Positions 26,776 through 40,360 of a DNA stretch of 64,000 nucleotides are shown here, one piece after another. The notes below the pieces were generated by a model, which was not told where the DNA came from, searched no databases, and saw nothing but the letters and a program-made list of their open reading frames with translations. Both the position numbers and the translations under genes were made by a program. This DNA comes from Ophthalmolycus amberensis (lineage: Eukaryota; Chordata; Actinopteri; Perciformes; Zoarcidae): contig JAFEUB010000792.1 in NCBI GenBank assembly GCA_024529925.1, forward strand, positions 434,001 through 498,000, written 5' to 3'. Every line of letters starts with the position of its first letter. Within the stretch, counting starts at the first letter, position 1.

Positions 26776-27085
26776 TTAGGGATAGCCCCCAATACCCGGT
26801 TCTAAACATGAACCGATAAGACAGTAAAACCAACGCCGGTCCCAGCCCAAGTCCCTTCACACTAGCAGCTACAGGGAAGATGACACAGGAGAGGGTGAAC
26901 GAGTGTCATATTTAAACATTTTTGCTGTTGTTCAAGAAAGACTATTTGTTTACATACAAACAACAAAGCAATGTTGATTATTTTTTAATTGATTGTCTTT
27001 TTTTTTCTCACAAAATAATCAAAAAGAGACCGATAAGAGTATCGATAAGGAACCGAACTGATAAGCAGCATCGATAATAGTTCTA
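26776..27085. mobile_element. Decayed hAT-like non-autonomous element
   Basis: The left part carries AATACCCGGTTCTAAACATG and GAACCGATAAG. The right part carries several related motifs (GACCGATAAGAGTATCGATA, GGAACCGAACTGATAAG, ATCGATAATAG). Clusters of GAACCGATAAG/ATCGATA at both ends are, from memory, typical of a fish hAT-derived element. No coding capacity remains. The boundaries are approximate. Confidence 0.5.
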
Positions 27086-30000
27086 GTATTGACCACTGGC
27101 CCTGAATGGGTGTCAACACGCTTGTTTTACTTAGTTTGGATTTGAATGTCAATCAGCAGCACAAGCCAAAAATAATCACTGACACGATCAAAGTGGCATG
27201 AAACCTCCTGTAAAGATATGAAAATGGTCCGTAGAGAGCTTTGTTCTACCACAGTCTGATACTTATGACTTGGCATGCCTTTTTAAATACTCATGGGGGT
27301 TATTGTGGCATTATTAGCCACTGCTCCTTTCTCCCATCAACATGTTTCCAGGTCAAGTGGATCCGTTCCCCACTGGGAGCACTCCAAGCCAAGGTGGAAT
27401 TTAAGCCCTCAATAATCTGCCATGTTATTGAATGAAAGGCTTATGCCTGCTCTTCTCAAGTATGTCAATTATTCTCATTTCAATGGCGCACTCACTCATT
27501 TCCTTTTCAATTAAAAAGGTAGACCCACTGCTTAAGCAGAAAGGAATGCATGTGGGAGGAAGAATGCATCTCGAAGAAGATGGATATTTCTGTTTCCAAA
27601 CCGAGCTCTATATTGTATGGATTTATTCATTCAGTGTGTTCGTGCTCTACTGGCAACGGCTTCATTGTTGTGGTGGTGACACAACTTTTTCAGTGACGTT
27701 ACCAAAGAACATCATTTATTCTGTTATTTTGTTTCTTATAATAGACTGTCTATTAGAACCGTGAAACATGGTCAAAGTTTAAGAAGAGACAAGAAAGCTT
27801 GGTCTCTAGCTCGGGCCGATAACAATTGTTTTGTTCAGCTTTTTGAAGATGCATTACAAAGTTGACATGGCTCCTGCTTTTGAGTCGTTCTTATTCCACC
27901 TTTGATAGAAGAGGCTAGTTATAATTTTTTTCAATTTATTGTAAGTGAAATTGACTGCTTTGACACAGTGGTGTTTGTCAGACAGAGACAGGGAGAGAGG
28001 GACATTTTACTCCTGGCAGAATAAACTTATATGAGAATCATACTCAACAATAGTTAATGTATGATCGTGTGTTGTGAATGTAAATGGAGAAAGAATATGT
28101 TACATAAAGTACAAAAGATGTCCCATTTTATTCAGTGTTTCCTAATAGATCAAGTCAAAGGGAACAAATGGATTTATATTTAATTAATAGTATGTTGCAT
28201 GTATTTATTACCCATACGGCTTAGTGCTCTCTGTAAAATGTACGCTTTGTTTTGTACTCTCATACACTTTGACACATGCATTTTAATATTTCAGTGCGAG
28301 CCTCTTTTGTGCTGGCATTTGACATCAGTATCATGCAGCTAACTGGAACATCACGGCTTTGCTGGTTGGAAACTGATTGCCGACTTCGGGTTAACCATCT
28401 TGCAGTACCGAATGGCTTGTGATACCTTGTATGTGTGCAGCTTGATTCTTGGCTCCCATTAGAGCAGACCGCCTCAGACAGAAAACAGCAGGTCTGATCA
28501 CAAACAGTTCAGGAAAGGAGGGAAAGAAAACGAATGAAGGCACTATTAGCTGTTGAGACCCCCATACTTAAACTAAGGTCAGAAAAGTTCTAAGTTAACT
28601 GAGAGAGGGGGTGTTTCAACTGTAAATTGGACTAGTAGTTAAGTAAGTTGGGTAGAAAAGTGGCTTTGTGGTTCAAAACTTTTATTGAACCTAGAATTAA
28701 CTATATTGATAGTAGCTGATAGTAGATGGTAAAATAAGCATTTCATTGTAGACTGGGGGCAAAATGAATATGCAGTATTGTATTGCTTTTTTAAATAACA
28801 TAATTCTTGATGCAGAAACTCACTCAAGAGCTGATCGATCACGCATATGTAGCTCTTAGCTTGTTTTAATGTATTGCTTTAACTCTCATTATAATTACAG
28901 TTTGAATCACACCGACCCCTCTAGCCAAAGGCAGCCTTTTTTAGGAAACAGCCAAAGGCAAATTACATAAATGTGTTCCAGCATAGCAGCGGGCTGAAAT
29001 AAATACATAAAAGTTAAGCAACTAGTTTAAAGATCCAGTGTTTTTTCTCAGGACTTAGTGGACCAAACGAGTGCTAGTAAAGGTAACAGAATATTTGACA
29101 CACATTGATCAGGTGGCCAGAAACACAACTGCACTGTAGCTGAATGTTTGCTATATGCTCTCTATATGTTCATTTTGCAGTTTTGTGCAAGCTACTTGCG
29201 TAGTGAGCTAAGCTAGCAGATAGTGATTCAAAAAGACAGTGAAGCTACCACGTGAAACTGCGACACAACTGCGAGGCTACTGCCCAACACCGTCCTTTTG
29301 TTATTGAAATGCTAACACGTGCGGGGGGTAGAAAAATTATAAAAAATAAAAAAACTAGATATAACCCATACTCTCACAAGCAAACTACCACCTTCTCCCC
29401 CAGTGGCATTTTGAACACACTCAATCACACAAATGAAGACATCAAACTAAATTGAATGTCATCTACTGCTGAACAGCTTTACCCTTCATCCACTTGTGAG
29501 AGCTCAATTACAGGCTATGATCATAATTGAGGTACAAAGGATGACAAAACTCACGGTTTGGATCATATCAAGGTTTAGGGTCTGATTGAATCAGCAGAAA
29601 GAAAGGAGCAAAGATAACTTTTGGAGATGACCATATCGCCAATACCAAGTGTCGATCGTCGCTGAGCCATATTAGCCTATGGATCATTTTTGTTGCTTGG
29701 TTTTGTTAGCAGTTGGTATACAAGGCTCGAAACGCTTTAAAAAAAAAATGTAACACCATCCTGAAAAATTATTTCATCCGCCCCAAAGTCAATGTAAACT
29801 GTCAAAAAATCATTTTGATGAAATATATCATTTTACTTTGATATAGTCATCTGTAATGTTTATTTAAATAAAAACACAATTCAAATTATTAGGAAGTAAA
29901 AGATTGAAATTGAACTGGTAAAATCTAAATCTTGTAATTATTAGTTTTAATTATGTAAAATAAGCTACTGAGCTAAACATTTTAAACAAGAGTAGCTGGC

Positions 30001-30341
30001 CAATCAGGGCTTGCTTACCCGAATACATGCAAATCAGCTTACACTGCTGCATTAAACCACACAGAGCAGTGTTAAGCAGACGCCAGCCCGGCTCAACTCC
30101 AACATCAGTGGGATCATGTGATGTGGTGCTTTAATGCGATGCTTCGATGCGATGCACAGCTGCAATGAGAGTAAGCTGGATCTCGAGATTGACACCATTG
30201 AAGTCCCCCCTCCCGCTGCTGGGGTACAGCGTTATTTATCACCAGCTACATTTTTAGGCAGTAGATCCAGTGGATCGCCAGTAGGTATCAGTGTTGCGAC
30301 ATGAGCAGTGTCTGTGACATAGAGCCACAGGGAAGTCTCGC
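27086..30341. other. Unannotated AT-rich non-coding DNA
   Basis: No supported coding sequence. It holds a possible repeat fragment at 29036-29245 and A/T-rich low-complexity stretches around 29740-29990. Confidence 0.55.
29036..29245. repeat. Possible dispersed repeat fragment
   Basis: The order AGATCCAGTG, CAGGACTTAGTGGACCAAAC, GGTAACAGAATATTTGACAC, then CAGAAACACAACTGCACTG and GAGCTAAGCTAGC is reminiscent of a repeat seen in percomorph fish. I cannot name the class, and the match is from memory only. Confidence 0.3.
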
Positions 30342-30425
30342 GTGAATACGGGAGAGGATGAGAATCTCTGTGTACATGATGGAAGCAGAAAACTGTATGC
30401 CTCAACGCATATTTTTGTATTTTGC
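30342..30425. repeat. Direct repeat copy A (~84 bp)
   Basis: Nearly identical to 30804-30900. Shared parts include GTGAATACGGGAGAG, GAATCTCTGTGTACATGATG and GAAGCAGAAAACT. It lacks a 13-base segment (around GTGGAGCGA) that copy B carries. The two copies are 460 bases apart in the same orientation. Confidence 0.75.
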
Positions 30426-30803
30426 AGGTAGGCTGGTGATGTTATTTAGATACCACGGGCTAGTACAATGTTATACTGTACGTAAGTGGCACTGTGTTAG
30501 GTCTTGTAAATGTTTATCTGTAACAGGATTAACTGTGTAAGTTTAGCTAGCTACTAGCTAATGCAAGATTCCCGACCGCCATTGTCGTAGTAGGAGCGCG
30601 GGGTGGCCGCCGTGGTAATGAGCCCTCGTCGCTCATATCATCATTTCATTACGTCTGTTAGTATTAAATATAGTGTTATGCTGAGCAACATTTAGGTTTA
30701 TGGAAGTGTATAAGACAAATGTAAGGCATATTACCCTCAAAGAGTTTTGGAGGAGGTGTAACTGTTAATTTTTTGCATTTGTGATATTTTGAAACTGTAA
30801 ATG

Positions 30804-30900
30804 GTGAATACGGGAGAGAATGAGAATCTCTGTGTACATGATGGAAGCAGAAAACTCTGTGGAGCGACTGTATACCTGAACGCATATTTCTGTATTTTGC
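30804..30900. repeat. Direct repeat copy B (~97 bp)
   Basis: Second copy of the 30342-30425 block, with a few substitutions and a 13-base extra segment. The few differences suggest a fairly recent duplication, or terminal repeats of an unrecognised element. Confidence 0.75.
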
Positions 30901-32528
30901 TGAACATTTTCATTAAATGTGTAGCACCAGATTGAGCCTGTGTGACATCATTCTGTGCACCGCTACATATGCACGCTCGTAATTGGAGGAGAGTATTATC
31001 CATAGAGTCCAGTAGAAGGCTCCACCTGTGCTTATAGAAATACGGTTACAATCTGCATCAACACCACAAAACATTACTGCAAACAACTGGCCTGAAAATT
31101 TAATTTGTTATCACTGACAAAAAAAACTGATAATTTTGGGAGAACAGAAGCTTTTATAAAAAAAGAAGGGAGCAGCCTTTTCACAGCCTCAATAACTATA
31201 AGGTCTGCGTATCACCACAAGGCAAAGATGAATGTAGCTTTCAGTGCCTCCGCTTCATTGGTAGTCCACTGGCTAAGTGATGTTCTGTCTTGTAGCGATA
31301 ACAAACGCAGGTGCTTTATCTCCTTAACGTTCTGCTGTTGTTTAATGCTCTTAGATTATTAATTAAACAACTACATCAGACACATCCAGAGGTCTTCAGG
31401 GAATCTCTACAACCAGTTGGTATTTGTGCCTGGGAAAGCAGCCTCTAAACTACATCCTGCAGCATCATGTTCATCTTCTCGTATAAGACTGGCACCGAGT
31501 CATGACAGAGACACGAAGATGATTACACCTACAAGCTGTTTTACACAACTATTTAATGTGCTCTGTTTAAAATCTGGCTAGTGCTGTGTAACTGCTACAG
31601 TATGTGGTTAGAAGTAATTATTGGTAATTATTTCTGTCTTAAAAAATACCAGTTCATCAATCACTAGTAGAGAGGGAAACACTTAAATGACACTCAATCC
31701 AATCATTCACACACATACATTCCTACATTACCAACAGTGGACTACCATGCTAATCCAACCAAGTGTGGACTTGTTTCTGGTTACAATTTTAAGACCAGTG
31801 TGGAATTGTGAAGTGTGCATTTAAAGTTGGCTCCCTTCATCCTGTGGATTATATCATATTTTGTATTTGCTCGTAATTACTTAATTTGAGTCAGGAGAAA
31901 AACACCTTTCCCAATATTAGGCAGGTTTGTAATCATGCATCCACTACCCTTTGTGTCTATTCTGGCATCTTCAGGGCAATAATTTAAACCAATTCATGAC
32001 TATAGCGAGGTCAGATAACAGATACAGATTTATTCTTTTTTTCTTTTTTTAAGGGTAATTTGCTTTGCTACTTTGTTCCATATTATTGCATAACTGCACG
32101 GTAATGTTGCTTCTGACAGTCCTAACAGTAAAAGAGGGGACCTTTTAGTCTAATCTAAATTGCGTGTCGCATAAATGCTCTGGACAATACACATTATGTA
32201 GATACAATCACTGCTCCAGCCAGCAGGAGCAGTGCTGAGCATGAACTTAAACACTCACACACTTGCAAGTCCCCACTTGACTACAATTTTAAGTGACTCA
32301 CCAGTGGGTTTTATACATGATTTTAACATGATTTAAAGCATGACTAACAGGTGACTGAACATCAAAATGTCCCCTGTTGGCTAAGGAGTCCCCTGTTGGT
32401 GAATGTGTAACGATGCCAAAGTTTACTGTGTGAAAGGAAAATGAGTGCACACACACATCCATACAGGCCTGCAATTCTGTACATCATAGTGCTATTGAGC
32501 TATCATAAAGGGCCCATTAACCTCTCTG

Positions 32529-32529
<1 letters not shown>

Positions 32530-32591
<62 letters not shown>
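32530..32591. repeat. (CA)31 microsatellite
   Basis: 62 bases of pure CA, the longest dinucleotide repeat of the window. Confidence 0.97.
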
Positions 32592-32592
<1 letters not shown>

Positions 32593-32913
32593 TCAAATAC
32601 ATTTCTAGTTGTTCCAGAGTTTCTGAATGGTTCTCTTGCAAAACAACTTCTTTGAGACTCCTTCAAGATCATGTTAGAGTTATAGCTACATGAACATTAA
32701 CCCCAAGGTCTGGGACGTAAAGCTGTCAGTGGGCGTAAATAAAATAACAGTAAAATAATGCCATGTGTATTGCATAAGCGGGCATAGGATCTCTGAGTGC
32801 TTGTGTTTCTATCTGCAGGGCTGCAGCCTTGATTGATGAGGCGATTGAGGCTGGGGAGTTTGCTACAAATTAGCAGTGTTGTTACGAAGGTTGGCTGGCC
32901 ATCCTGACTCACA

Positions 32914-32915
<2 letters not shown>

Positions 32916-32952
<37 letters not shown>
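32916..32952. repeat. (AC)n microsatellite
   Basis: 37 bases of AC, about 325 bases after the (CA)31 tract and in the same orientation. Confidence 0.97.
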
Positions 32953-32954
<2 letters not shown>

Positions 32955-33670
32955 ACCCTTACCAGCAGTGCATCACCCTTCTCAGCCCAACTTATTTCAA
33001 GTCACGGAACTGGAGCCCACAGGCGCACACACCCACACTTCGTCACCACCCCAGTTCTCCTGCTGCCAATAAAAATATGAAGAATGAAGACAGTGCGATG
33101 GAGCTTCCCGCCATGGCACAGGGGGAGTTTGGGTAATATTCAGACAGCTTTGCCTCAAGCAATAAAATCAAACAGAAACTCCCTGCAGAGTTAGATGTCT
33201 GTTATTAAAGGCTGTTCTTTTGCGGTCAGGGTCAGCACAGACCCTCTTATACCATTACTCCCCCCCACCCATCCCCCGACCAAAAAAAAAAAAGATGCAG
33301 GAAAAAAAAAAAAGCTCAGGTTGTGTCTGTGCTCAGTATCCAACACATTCTTCAATGGTACCCTGTAAAATAAGTTGCTGCCCTTGAACAAGGTGAAATG
33401 ATGTCGGCATCTTTATGTTTTAACTCGATTGCCCCCCTTTTTAAAGGGCTGGGTGCTGTTAGATTTATGAATGTAGGTTGTCATAAAGAGTTAAATACCC
33501 ATTTCAGACATCTGAAAAAAAGAATACCTGAAATAAACCGGTGTTTATCTCAATGCAACTGGGTCAACACATACATGACCCAGCACTTGTATAGAATTAG
33601 GGTTTGTATAAGAAGAATAGGAATTAATGAATAAATGAACACTTAATCCCTAATTTAATACCTAATCCCT

Positions 33671-33702
33671 TTTAATATATACAGTATATATATATATGTC
33701 TT
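33671..33702. repeat. (AT)n-rich stretch
   Basis: Interrupted TA/AT repeat around TATATACAGTATATATATAT. Confidence 0.8.
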
Positions 33703-35439
33703 CTTACAGTAATTCTCTGAGATGTAGCACTTTGTTGTGTTGCCAGAGCATGAAATGACAGTTGACTGATCAGTGTCAGTAACATTATGCGGTTTCAAAT
33801 TGATCAATCTATAGTCTCAAGCAATTCTAACTACATTTCAATTGCATTTTTATTTATTGTATATGTGCAATCCAAAAGCATTTTCTTCAACTGGTTAGGA
33901 TGCTGACTTTTTGATGTGGATATGTAGAGTTACCCTCAATATTTAACATTAAACCATGTAGTCATTGTGCAGATTTAAGACCTTTTACAAGGTTGTTGTT
34001 TTAACACCAATAAGCTATGACATTGAAAAGACAGCTGTAGTTTTATACCAACCAATGTATTTAGCTAGCTAGACACAGCTGATAGAATCAACATTTGTGG
34101 GCTGAAATAATAAGCCTGCTTTCGTTTACTTTTGTGTAAAAACGAACATCTGCTGTTTTAAAAAATGACTCGGAATTTCCACAGGTTAATCTGCCATCAT
34201 TGTAACTGTTACATATGTGCTGTTTGACAGGCATAACAACAGTAATTAAGGAGTGTGGGGCTTTATTTCGTGTTGTGTTGACAACTGCTGGTCTAAATAT
34301 GGAAATGGGGAGTTTCTGTCCTTTTTGCTAACCTCAAAAAAATCAGAGAAATGGTCCTTTGAAGACCCTTCTGTAGTCACCTTCTGTTGGACTCTGTATC
34401 ACTCTTTATCTCCTCTGTGTAGAGTGCATGTGTGAAGGTAGTAAACATATCTCCTTCTGTCATTCCTGCTCCCCTCCCTCTCCCGCCACTGTTGGTCTAC
34501 CAACCCTTTACATGCTTTGGATGAGAGTGCAAACACAGTGTATGGTACTGCAAGTTTAGTATCCATTAATTGGATTTGAGCATCAGTCATTGACAGAATA
34601 ATTATTTTAAGATTATTTCTTTGAGCAACAATACATAATCTGTGACTCCTTAAAGCAACAAACAGCCTTGTGTTAACATTAAGTATTAACCACTTAAATA
34701 TGTTTCTTATTATATACTGAATGTCACGTGAACTGTCAAATGATCAATCACTAACAACTTTGAAGAAGATACCAATTCCCCTGTTACTGATCTTTGAAAG
34801 TTCATCCAAACAGCATCATCTGCTGTATAGTGTCTATTTTTAAGATCATTTTTTCAGTGGAATGCATATTTTAGCACAATCCCAAGAGCATTAGAGAAAC
34901 GTGTGGCAATATCACTGAAATTACTGTGTGTCATTGCTTACAACAAACAGAGAAAGATATTTCTAATTTTTGGTGCAGCAATTATGTGATTTACTAAATA
35001 CTGGTTTAGTTGTATCAGGCAAACAGCTTGTACTGACTGAAGCTAAAATTATTCAACACAGAATCAACTTTGTCTTTAATACCCTATTTGTAAGATGTAG
35101 GTGTAGCTCATCCTGCATTCAGGTTAGAATAACTGGAACAATTTGGTGTCAGAAACCAGCAGAGCAAAATCAAAGTCATTCATGTATTTCTGTGCATTTA
35201 GTTTATAATTCTCAGGTTTCCCACACTCATCCGTTTGACTGTATTGTGACTGAACAAAGCTGTTTGTAAAATGTTTGGGAGTGAATGAAAGTTGCTTACA
35301 ATTGGATCAGATATCGTACCAATACAGCTGGTATTGTAATAAGGCACTGAAAATACTGTAAGAGAGAACTCTGAAATAGTTATACGAGCTAGGTAGTCAC
35401 ATTGGTCCGTCTATCCATCCACGTAGCAGCCACATCTTG

Positions 35440-35602
35440 TCAGGTTTCTGGTGGCGGCCAAGCAACTTCTCTGCAACTGCACTACACCTGGGATCCCCCG
35501 GTGCTTTCGTGCCAGCTGGGAGATATAGTCCCTTTAGTGTGCCCTTGCTCTACCCCGAGGTCTCCTCCCATTCAGGCATGCCTAGAACACTTCCAAAGAG
35601 AG
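35440..35602 (-). mobile_element. Antisense 3' fragment of a non-LTR retrotransposon ORF
   Basis: On the + strand the segment reads TGGGATCCCCCGGTGCTTTC, then GCCAGCTGGGAGATATAGTC and GGTCTCCTCCCATTCAGGCA. On the minus strand this corresponds, from memory, to the conserved 3' coding end of Rex/RTE-type fish LINEs (a region usually reading like GRRPRGRP...RWRDYV). The fragment is frameshifted and short. An open frame on the + strand here is a shadow of this repeat. Confidence 0.55.
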
Positions 35603-38600
35603 GTGGCTGAGGACACTACCACGTTTGCACAAACACATGGAAAAAGGTGTTTGCACTGGTTGCATGAAATGAATGACAGCGAATGGGTGTGAGCAGTCAA
35701 CATCAGTCATAGTGATAATACGAGGAAGGAAAGTGGCATCTCATAAAGGTTAGAATGCAACATGAGCCATATGAACTTTGTGAAGAGGTCATAGCTGTCA
35801 GGTGTGCAGCTTAGACAAATGAAATAGGATTTTCATACCAATTCTCTCCTCAAATGAATTGAAGATAAGTGTCTCAGCAATAGAGGACATTTATTCAATT
35901 ATTAACATGTCATCCCCCCTGCTGAAATAATGTTGCCTTAGTGTGTTTTCTTTTTATATGTTGATATATTGTCAGTTTTAGCCAGTCAATAATAGTGGTT
36001 TCTATTGGACAACGTTGGGGTTGTTGCCTCAACTGTTGGGTCAATGTTGCTTCTGTAGTTAAAGCCAAGAGTAGACTGAAACACTCCTTAAATGTTGATG
36101 TCTAAGCAAGGTATTGATATACTCGGACATACAATACCGTAGGTATCAGTATTAGGGTAGTAAATAAGTTTGCGTTTCGGCAAATATCCACAAGAAAACC
36201 TTTGGATCTGGTTTTGAAGCATGTATGCCCTGGAGTAGACGCAATGAAACAAAACAAAATGAAAATTGTTGTTCACTTTCTGTGTCCAGTGGGTGCAGAT
36301 GTGGTATGGTAACTAGACCTGAGCCATGTACCATCTTTTACCTTTTATCGTTTTCTCATTCTGATTCTATTTTAAAACTGACTTGCATCATGGATATTTT
36401 AAAATATACTATTTTGACACGGTTGTTCATTAGTTCCATCAGAAATAATCAATATTTGGCTCTTTTTCACCTGCATTTTGGTCCTCTGGCTTAGGTGGCA
36501 CATCAGTTTAGATCATCTGGCTTCTATGCTCTGCACCTATAAAATAATGCTTTACGGTACCATTTTATTGTGCCAGGAGGTCAGCTTCCCTGATTGAAAT
36601 CACTAACTGAAGTGAAAAATTGGATAAAAGAGACTACTTATAATCCTATAAAAAAACAACACATTCAGGTAGATGAACAGCTCACACATGAATAAGATAA
36701 ATAGCAAAATACATTAAGACTCTGTGTGATTGTTGCTGCTCTGTTACATGTGTGCCTTGAGCCCTGGATGGTGATTACATCCACAGCCTGATGTGACAAG
36801 ACCACCGCAGAGCTGCAACAGTCACAACTTACCCTGTGGAAACACTTTCAAGTTTTGGATATAAAATGTGATATGGCACCCAGATTGCAGGAGCAATCGT
36901 CTCAGTTCCTGTTAAAGTTTTAGCACAGTCAGAAATAAACTTATGAAATCACCTCAGCCATGCTATTGTATCCCACCGAAGTCTAACATTGTGCATGTAG
37001 TCTGCCCTGTTCTGAACTTGATTATTTTGTCCAGGACAGATGTCAGAATCAGGCCAGACATACAAGTTAAGATGTTTTATATGTATGCTCCGCATAACAG
37101 TGTTTTGTTGCAAGCTTCACAAAAAATACAGCTATGGCCTTTAAAACCTTTTTTAAAAAGTGGTAGTTTGACCTGGTGAAAATACTTTGAACTACACATA
37201 CTCCCCCTGTCTTTCTTACATGGGCCTATTGACAGAAACAGTTGTTTTATTGTGAAACAAACATTGTGACATCACTCAAATTTGAAGCTAGAAAACAACA
37301 CAGAAGAGGTACAGAGCACATCCCGTTTTCTTAATGTGCTGCTGTCCTGTATGTGCATGGCTTGTTAATTACCCCAGTGTGTACAGTATGCAAATAACTC
37401 CGTATTCTATGATTTTCTAACAGAAGAAAGATAACTTGAATAAGAAAAAAAGAATCTTTAAAAGAATTCTGCTGAAATGTAATAATGCTGGATAATTCCC
37501 AGTCTTTATATGTAACTAACAACTTCTACTTCTCAACTCAAAACCGGTTGTTAAATGTGAAATTGCAATCTAAATGTGCTAGTCCAAGCCCTTTTCTTTT
37601 TCTTTTCTTTTGAATTTGTGTTCCTGTACCTGGACTTAGTACAGGAAATGCTTTAAAAATATTTCTGGTATCAATTGTTTCTGGTGTGTGTGTGTGTGTG
37701 TGTCAGTGTGTATAAGCTCCCCTGTTTCTGTGCATTAACCTGAATATTTCTTACTTAAAACCTAATTAAAAATATATTGTTGATTATTGCTTCTGCCTGT
37801 CATCCAAAAAAAAAGAGTCAGAAACCAAAAAAGTAGCCTCTGCATTTTAAGCAGAGAGAATTAACACCCACCTTCTACCGAAGCTCCAATTTTGTTTTTG
37901 GACACCAGTCAAAAACAACAGCTGTACACTTTGTAGGTTCAGTGAACTCTACCAGCCCCTGGCAGCCAGTTATTCCTGTGGGAGAGGATCATAATTAGAA
38001 ACGTTTTGGGTCATCTTGAGAAAGGAGGCTGCATTTGGAAGGAAGGAATGAAGGAAGGAAAGAGACATAAAGCAAGATAAGGAGAAGAAAAAAAAAACGA
38101 TGTAGTTAGTTTGAGGGGCTTGTAAGCATTAAACAAATCTCCATTTCACCGCTACCAGCAAGAGTTTCATGATTGCCAGTCTGAGCATCGGTGACTGAGA
38201 CAACCCTAGAGGTATCAAAATCAAGACAACCCTTCAGGGATTTATTTACTGTTGAAAGACAATTAGACAAATGAACAGACATGCATGCACTGCCCTCATC
38301 AGTGTCATTTCAATGTCCTCTCATGAGAAACTGCGAGCCTTAGGGCATGAGGACAGTTTGGATATAACAATAAGTGTCACTCGATCTCACTCTCATCTTC
38401 ACCCCCGCTTGATATTTTCAACATGGCCTCAGGTGGTGCTGTAGAGTGACCCATTAGAAACTCACTTTACTCGGCCAAGCCACAGTTTATCTTGCATCAG
38501 TAACTCCTATCGCTAGAGGCGTTTGCCACTGGTCTGCCTCCTCAAGAGCCAGATACATATACTGCAGGGAATTTTAAAGGGTCAGTGTAGTATTCGTCAA

Positions 38601-39418
38601 TTATAACAATTTGAGTTTTATTCCACTCCATGTTACTGTCAAGAATGCTTTGATACGTCTTGTGAATAAAGGAAAAAAAAGCCCTGACAAAATAGGGTGA
38701 CAAAAGCACAGTTTAAAAAACACTGACCAGAGTGTTTTGAATTACAACAAAATTGGTTAGCATACAATTTAAAGCTGCTACAATCAATAGTCTTATATTA
38801 ACAGTGAATCTAATTAATGATGTGTAATGTGAAAGGTGTTGCTCGTGATGATAACCCACAGAGATTAGGCGTTAATATAGAGCTTTTAACTTTTTTTTTT
38901 ACATTACCGCTTTCTCAACTGTTACATGAGCCGCAGCAGACAGGTGTTTTCAGCACCAAAATAAACCACTGATGTACCCACTGTATAATATATACCCTGC
39001 AATAAATGACAGACAAGGTTAGCGAGCTGTTGAACATAGTGTAGCTGAAGTCAGATATTTTTGACTCAGAAGTTGGTGGAGACCAAAAACTGTGCTAAAA
39101 AAGACTGAATATTGGACTTACACAAACAAGTTGACCAGAAACATGATCAATGCCAATGTTCCATAACTGCAGGCTGTTGGATTAGACCTCATCATGTTTT
39201 TAAGGTGATTATGTCAATATTGTGTTTTCAGCTTGTTTCTGCTGCCAAAAAAAGCTCTTATTATATTAAAGGTTTAAGATCACAGAGCATGCAGTGTCAT
39301 ACATTTGACCACATGCATTGCAGAATTATTTCACCGTCTGAGACCTGTAGGATTGTCGCTGTCTTAAAGAGGCGTAAGCAAGCATATAGCACATATATAT
39401 TGGTATCATATGAAACTT
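35603..39418. other. Unannotated AT-rich non-coding DNA
   Basis: Carries the (GT)10 tract and a GGAA-rich purine stretch near 38036-38066. No gene, RNA or named repeat was recognised. Confidence 0.55.
37684..37703. repeat. (GT)10 microsatellite
   Basis: 20 bases of GT, followed by a short second GTGTGT stretch. Confidence 0.95.
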
Positions 39419-39597
39419 GACCAAAGGCATCCATTGGTACCAACCATGTCATGCTAGTTTGTAGGGAAGGAGGCTAAATAATGCTAAGTTAGGCTACATT
39501 TTGGCAAGGGAAAAACTGGCATGGACATTTTCAAAGGGGTCCCTTGACCTCTCACCTCAAGATATCTGAATGAAAATGGGTTTGATGGGTACCATTA
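39419..39597 (+). mobile_element. hAT-derived non-autonomous repeat fragment
   Basis: Carries CAAAGGCATCCATTGGTACC, GGCAAGGGAAAAACTGGCAT, TTCAAAGGGGTCCCTTGACC and CTCAAGATATCTGAATGAAA in this order. From memory this is the interior of an abundant percomorph element that ends in ATTAATCG-rich inverted repeats. Neither end is preserved here. Confidence 0.6.
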
Positions 39598-40127
39598 TTT
39601 TTTTATATTGTTCTTCAAGGTCTTTATGTTCTAATATGTTTTTTTTAATGACTTTTGACTATTTTCTATTAATTCTTAAGTGCTCAAAATTAATTAAATC
39701 CCAAAAAGGTCCTGCAACAACTTGTGAGACATCACTGAAAATGGGTTATTAGACAATAACGCCAAGGGCTCCTGACAAAGCGTGTGACGAGTTGGGATGA
39801 GAACTTCTTGGCTCTCCCCCTCAAAATCCCCTGTCCTTCCCTAAAAAGGACAAGCATTTGTCTATATAGGTCTCTTGGAGTTCAACAAAACATGTTTAAT
39901 ATGTGTCTTTGTTTGTGTAGCCTTTTTCAGATTTTTGTAGTCTTTCTGCCAAATAAAGTTATTAGTTTGAGTGTGGTCAAGTGCCCAGATGTGCAGTATA
40001 TAATGCACTGAGGCATTTCCTTTGCTGCACAACCGTGGTTAGAACAGAAAATGCTGTCTGACTAGATATTTTCCTTTCCCCCATCGTAACAAGATGCAGG
40101 GCAAAGGTCTATGTGTGTAATAATTAC

Positions 40128-40360
40128 ACAATACTCTATTGATCCCCTTATGTAAATTCTCTTTTCACTTACCCTTGTCCACAGGCAAGTCAGACTGCTT
40201 GGTCAGCGTGAGGTGTGCACTCTGGAGGCTGTTAGAGATTCAGTGTTTTGGTCAAGGGCACATCAGCAGCATGATCGCATTTCATCACTTAGGCTTGAAC
40301 CCGGGCTCTCCGGTTGAAGGAAGATGTCCCTCCTCACTTCATCACCTGCTGCCCTGCCAC
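40128..40360 (+). repeat. Dispersed fish repeat (TTGATCCCC...GAACCCGGG type)
   Basis: Begins with ACAATACTCTATTGATCCCC and later has GGTCAAGGGCACATCAGCAG and GCTTGAACCCGGGCTCTCCG, followed by TGCTGCCCTGCC. This arrangement is a familiar teleost interspersed repeat. A short open frame inside it is therefore not a host exon. The class is not determined. Confidence 0.55.

Larger units (their letters stand above)
30901..35439. other. Unannotated non-coding DNA with CA microsatellites
   Basis: Features are limited to the two CA tracts near 32.5-32.95 kb, an AT-rich run near 33.68 kb, and A12/A13-like runs near 33281-33313. Confidence 0.55.

Noticed and set aside
35402..35692. + strand open frame of 96 codons
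   Set aside because: Its core is an antisense fragment of a LINE 3' coding end.
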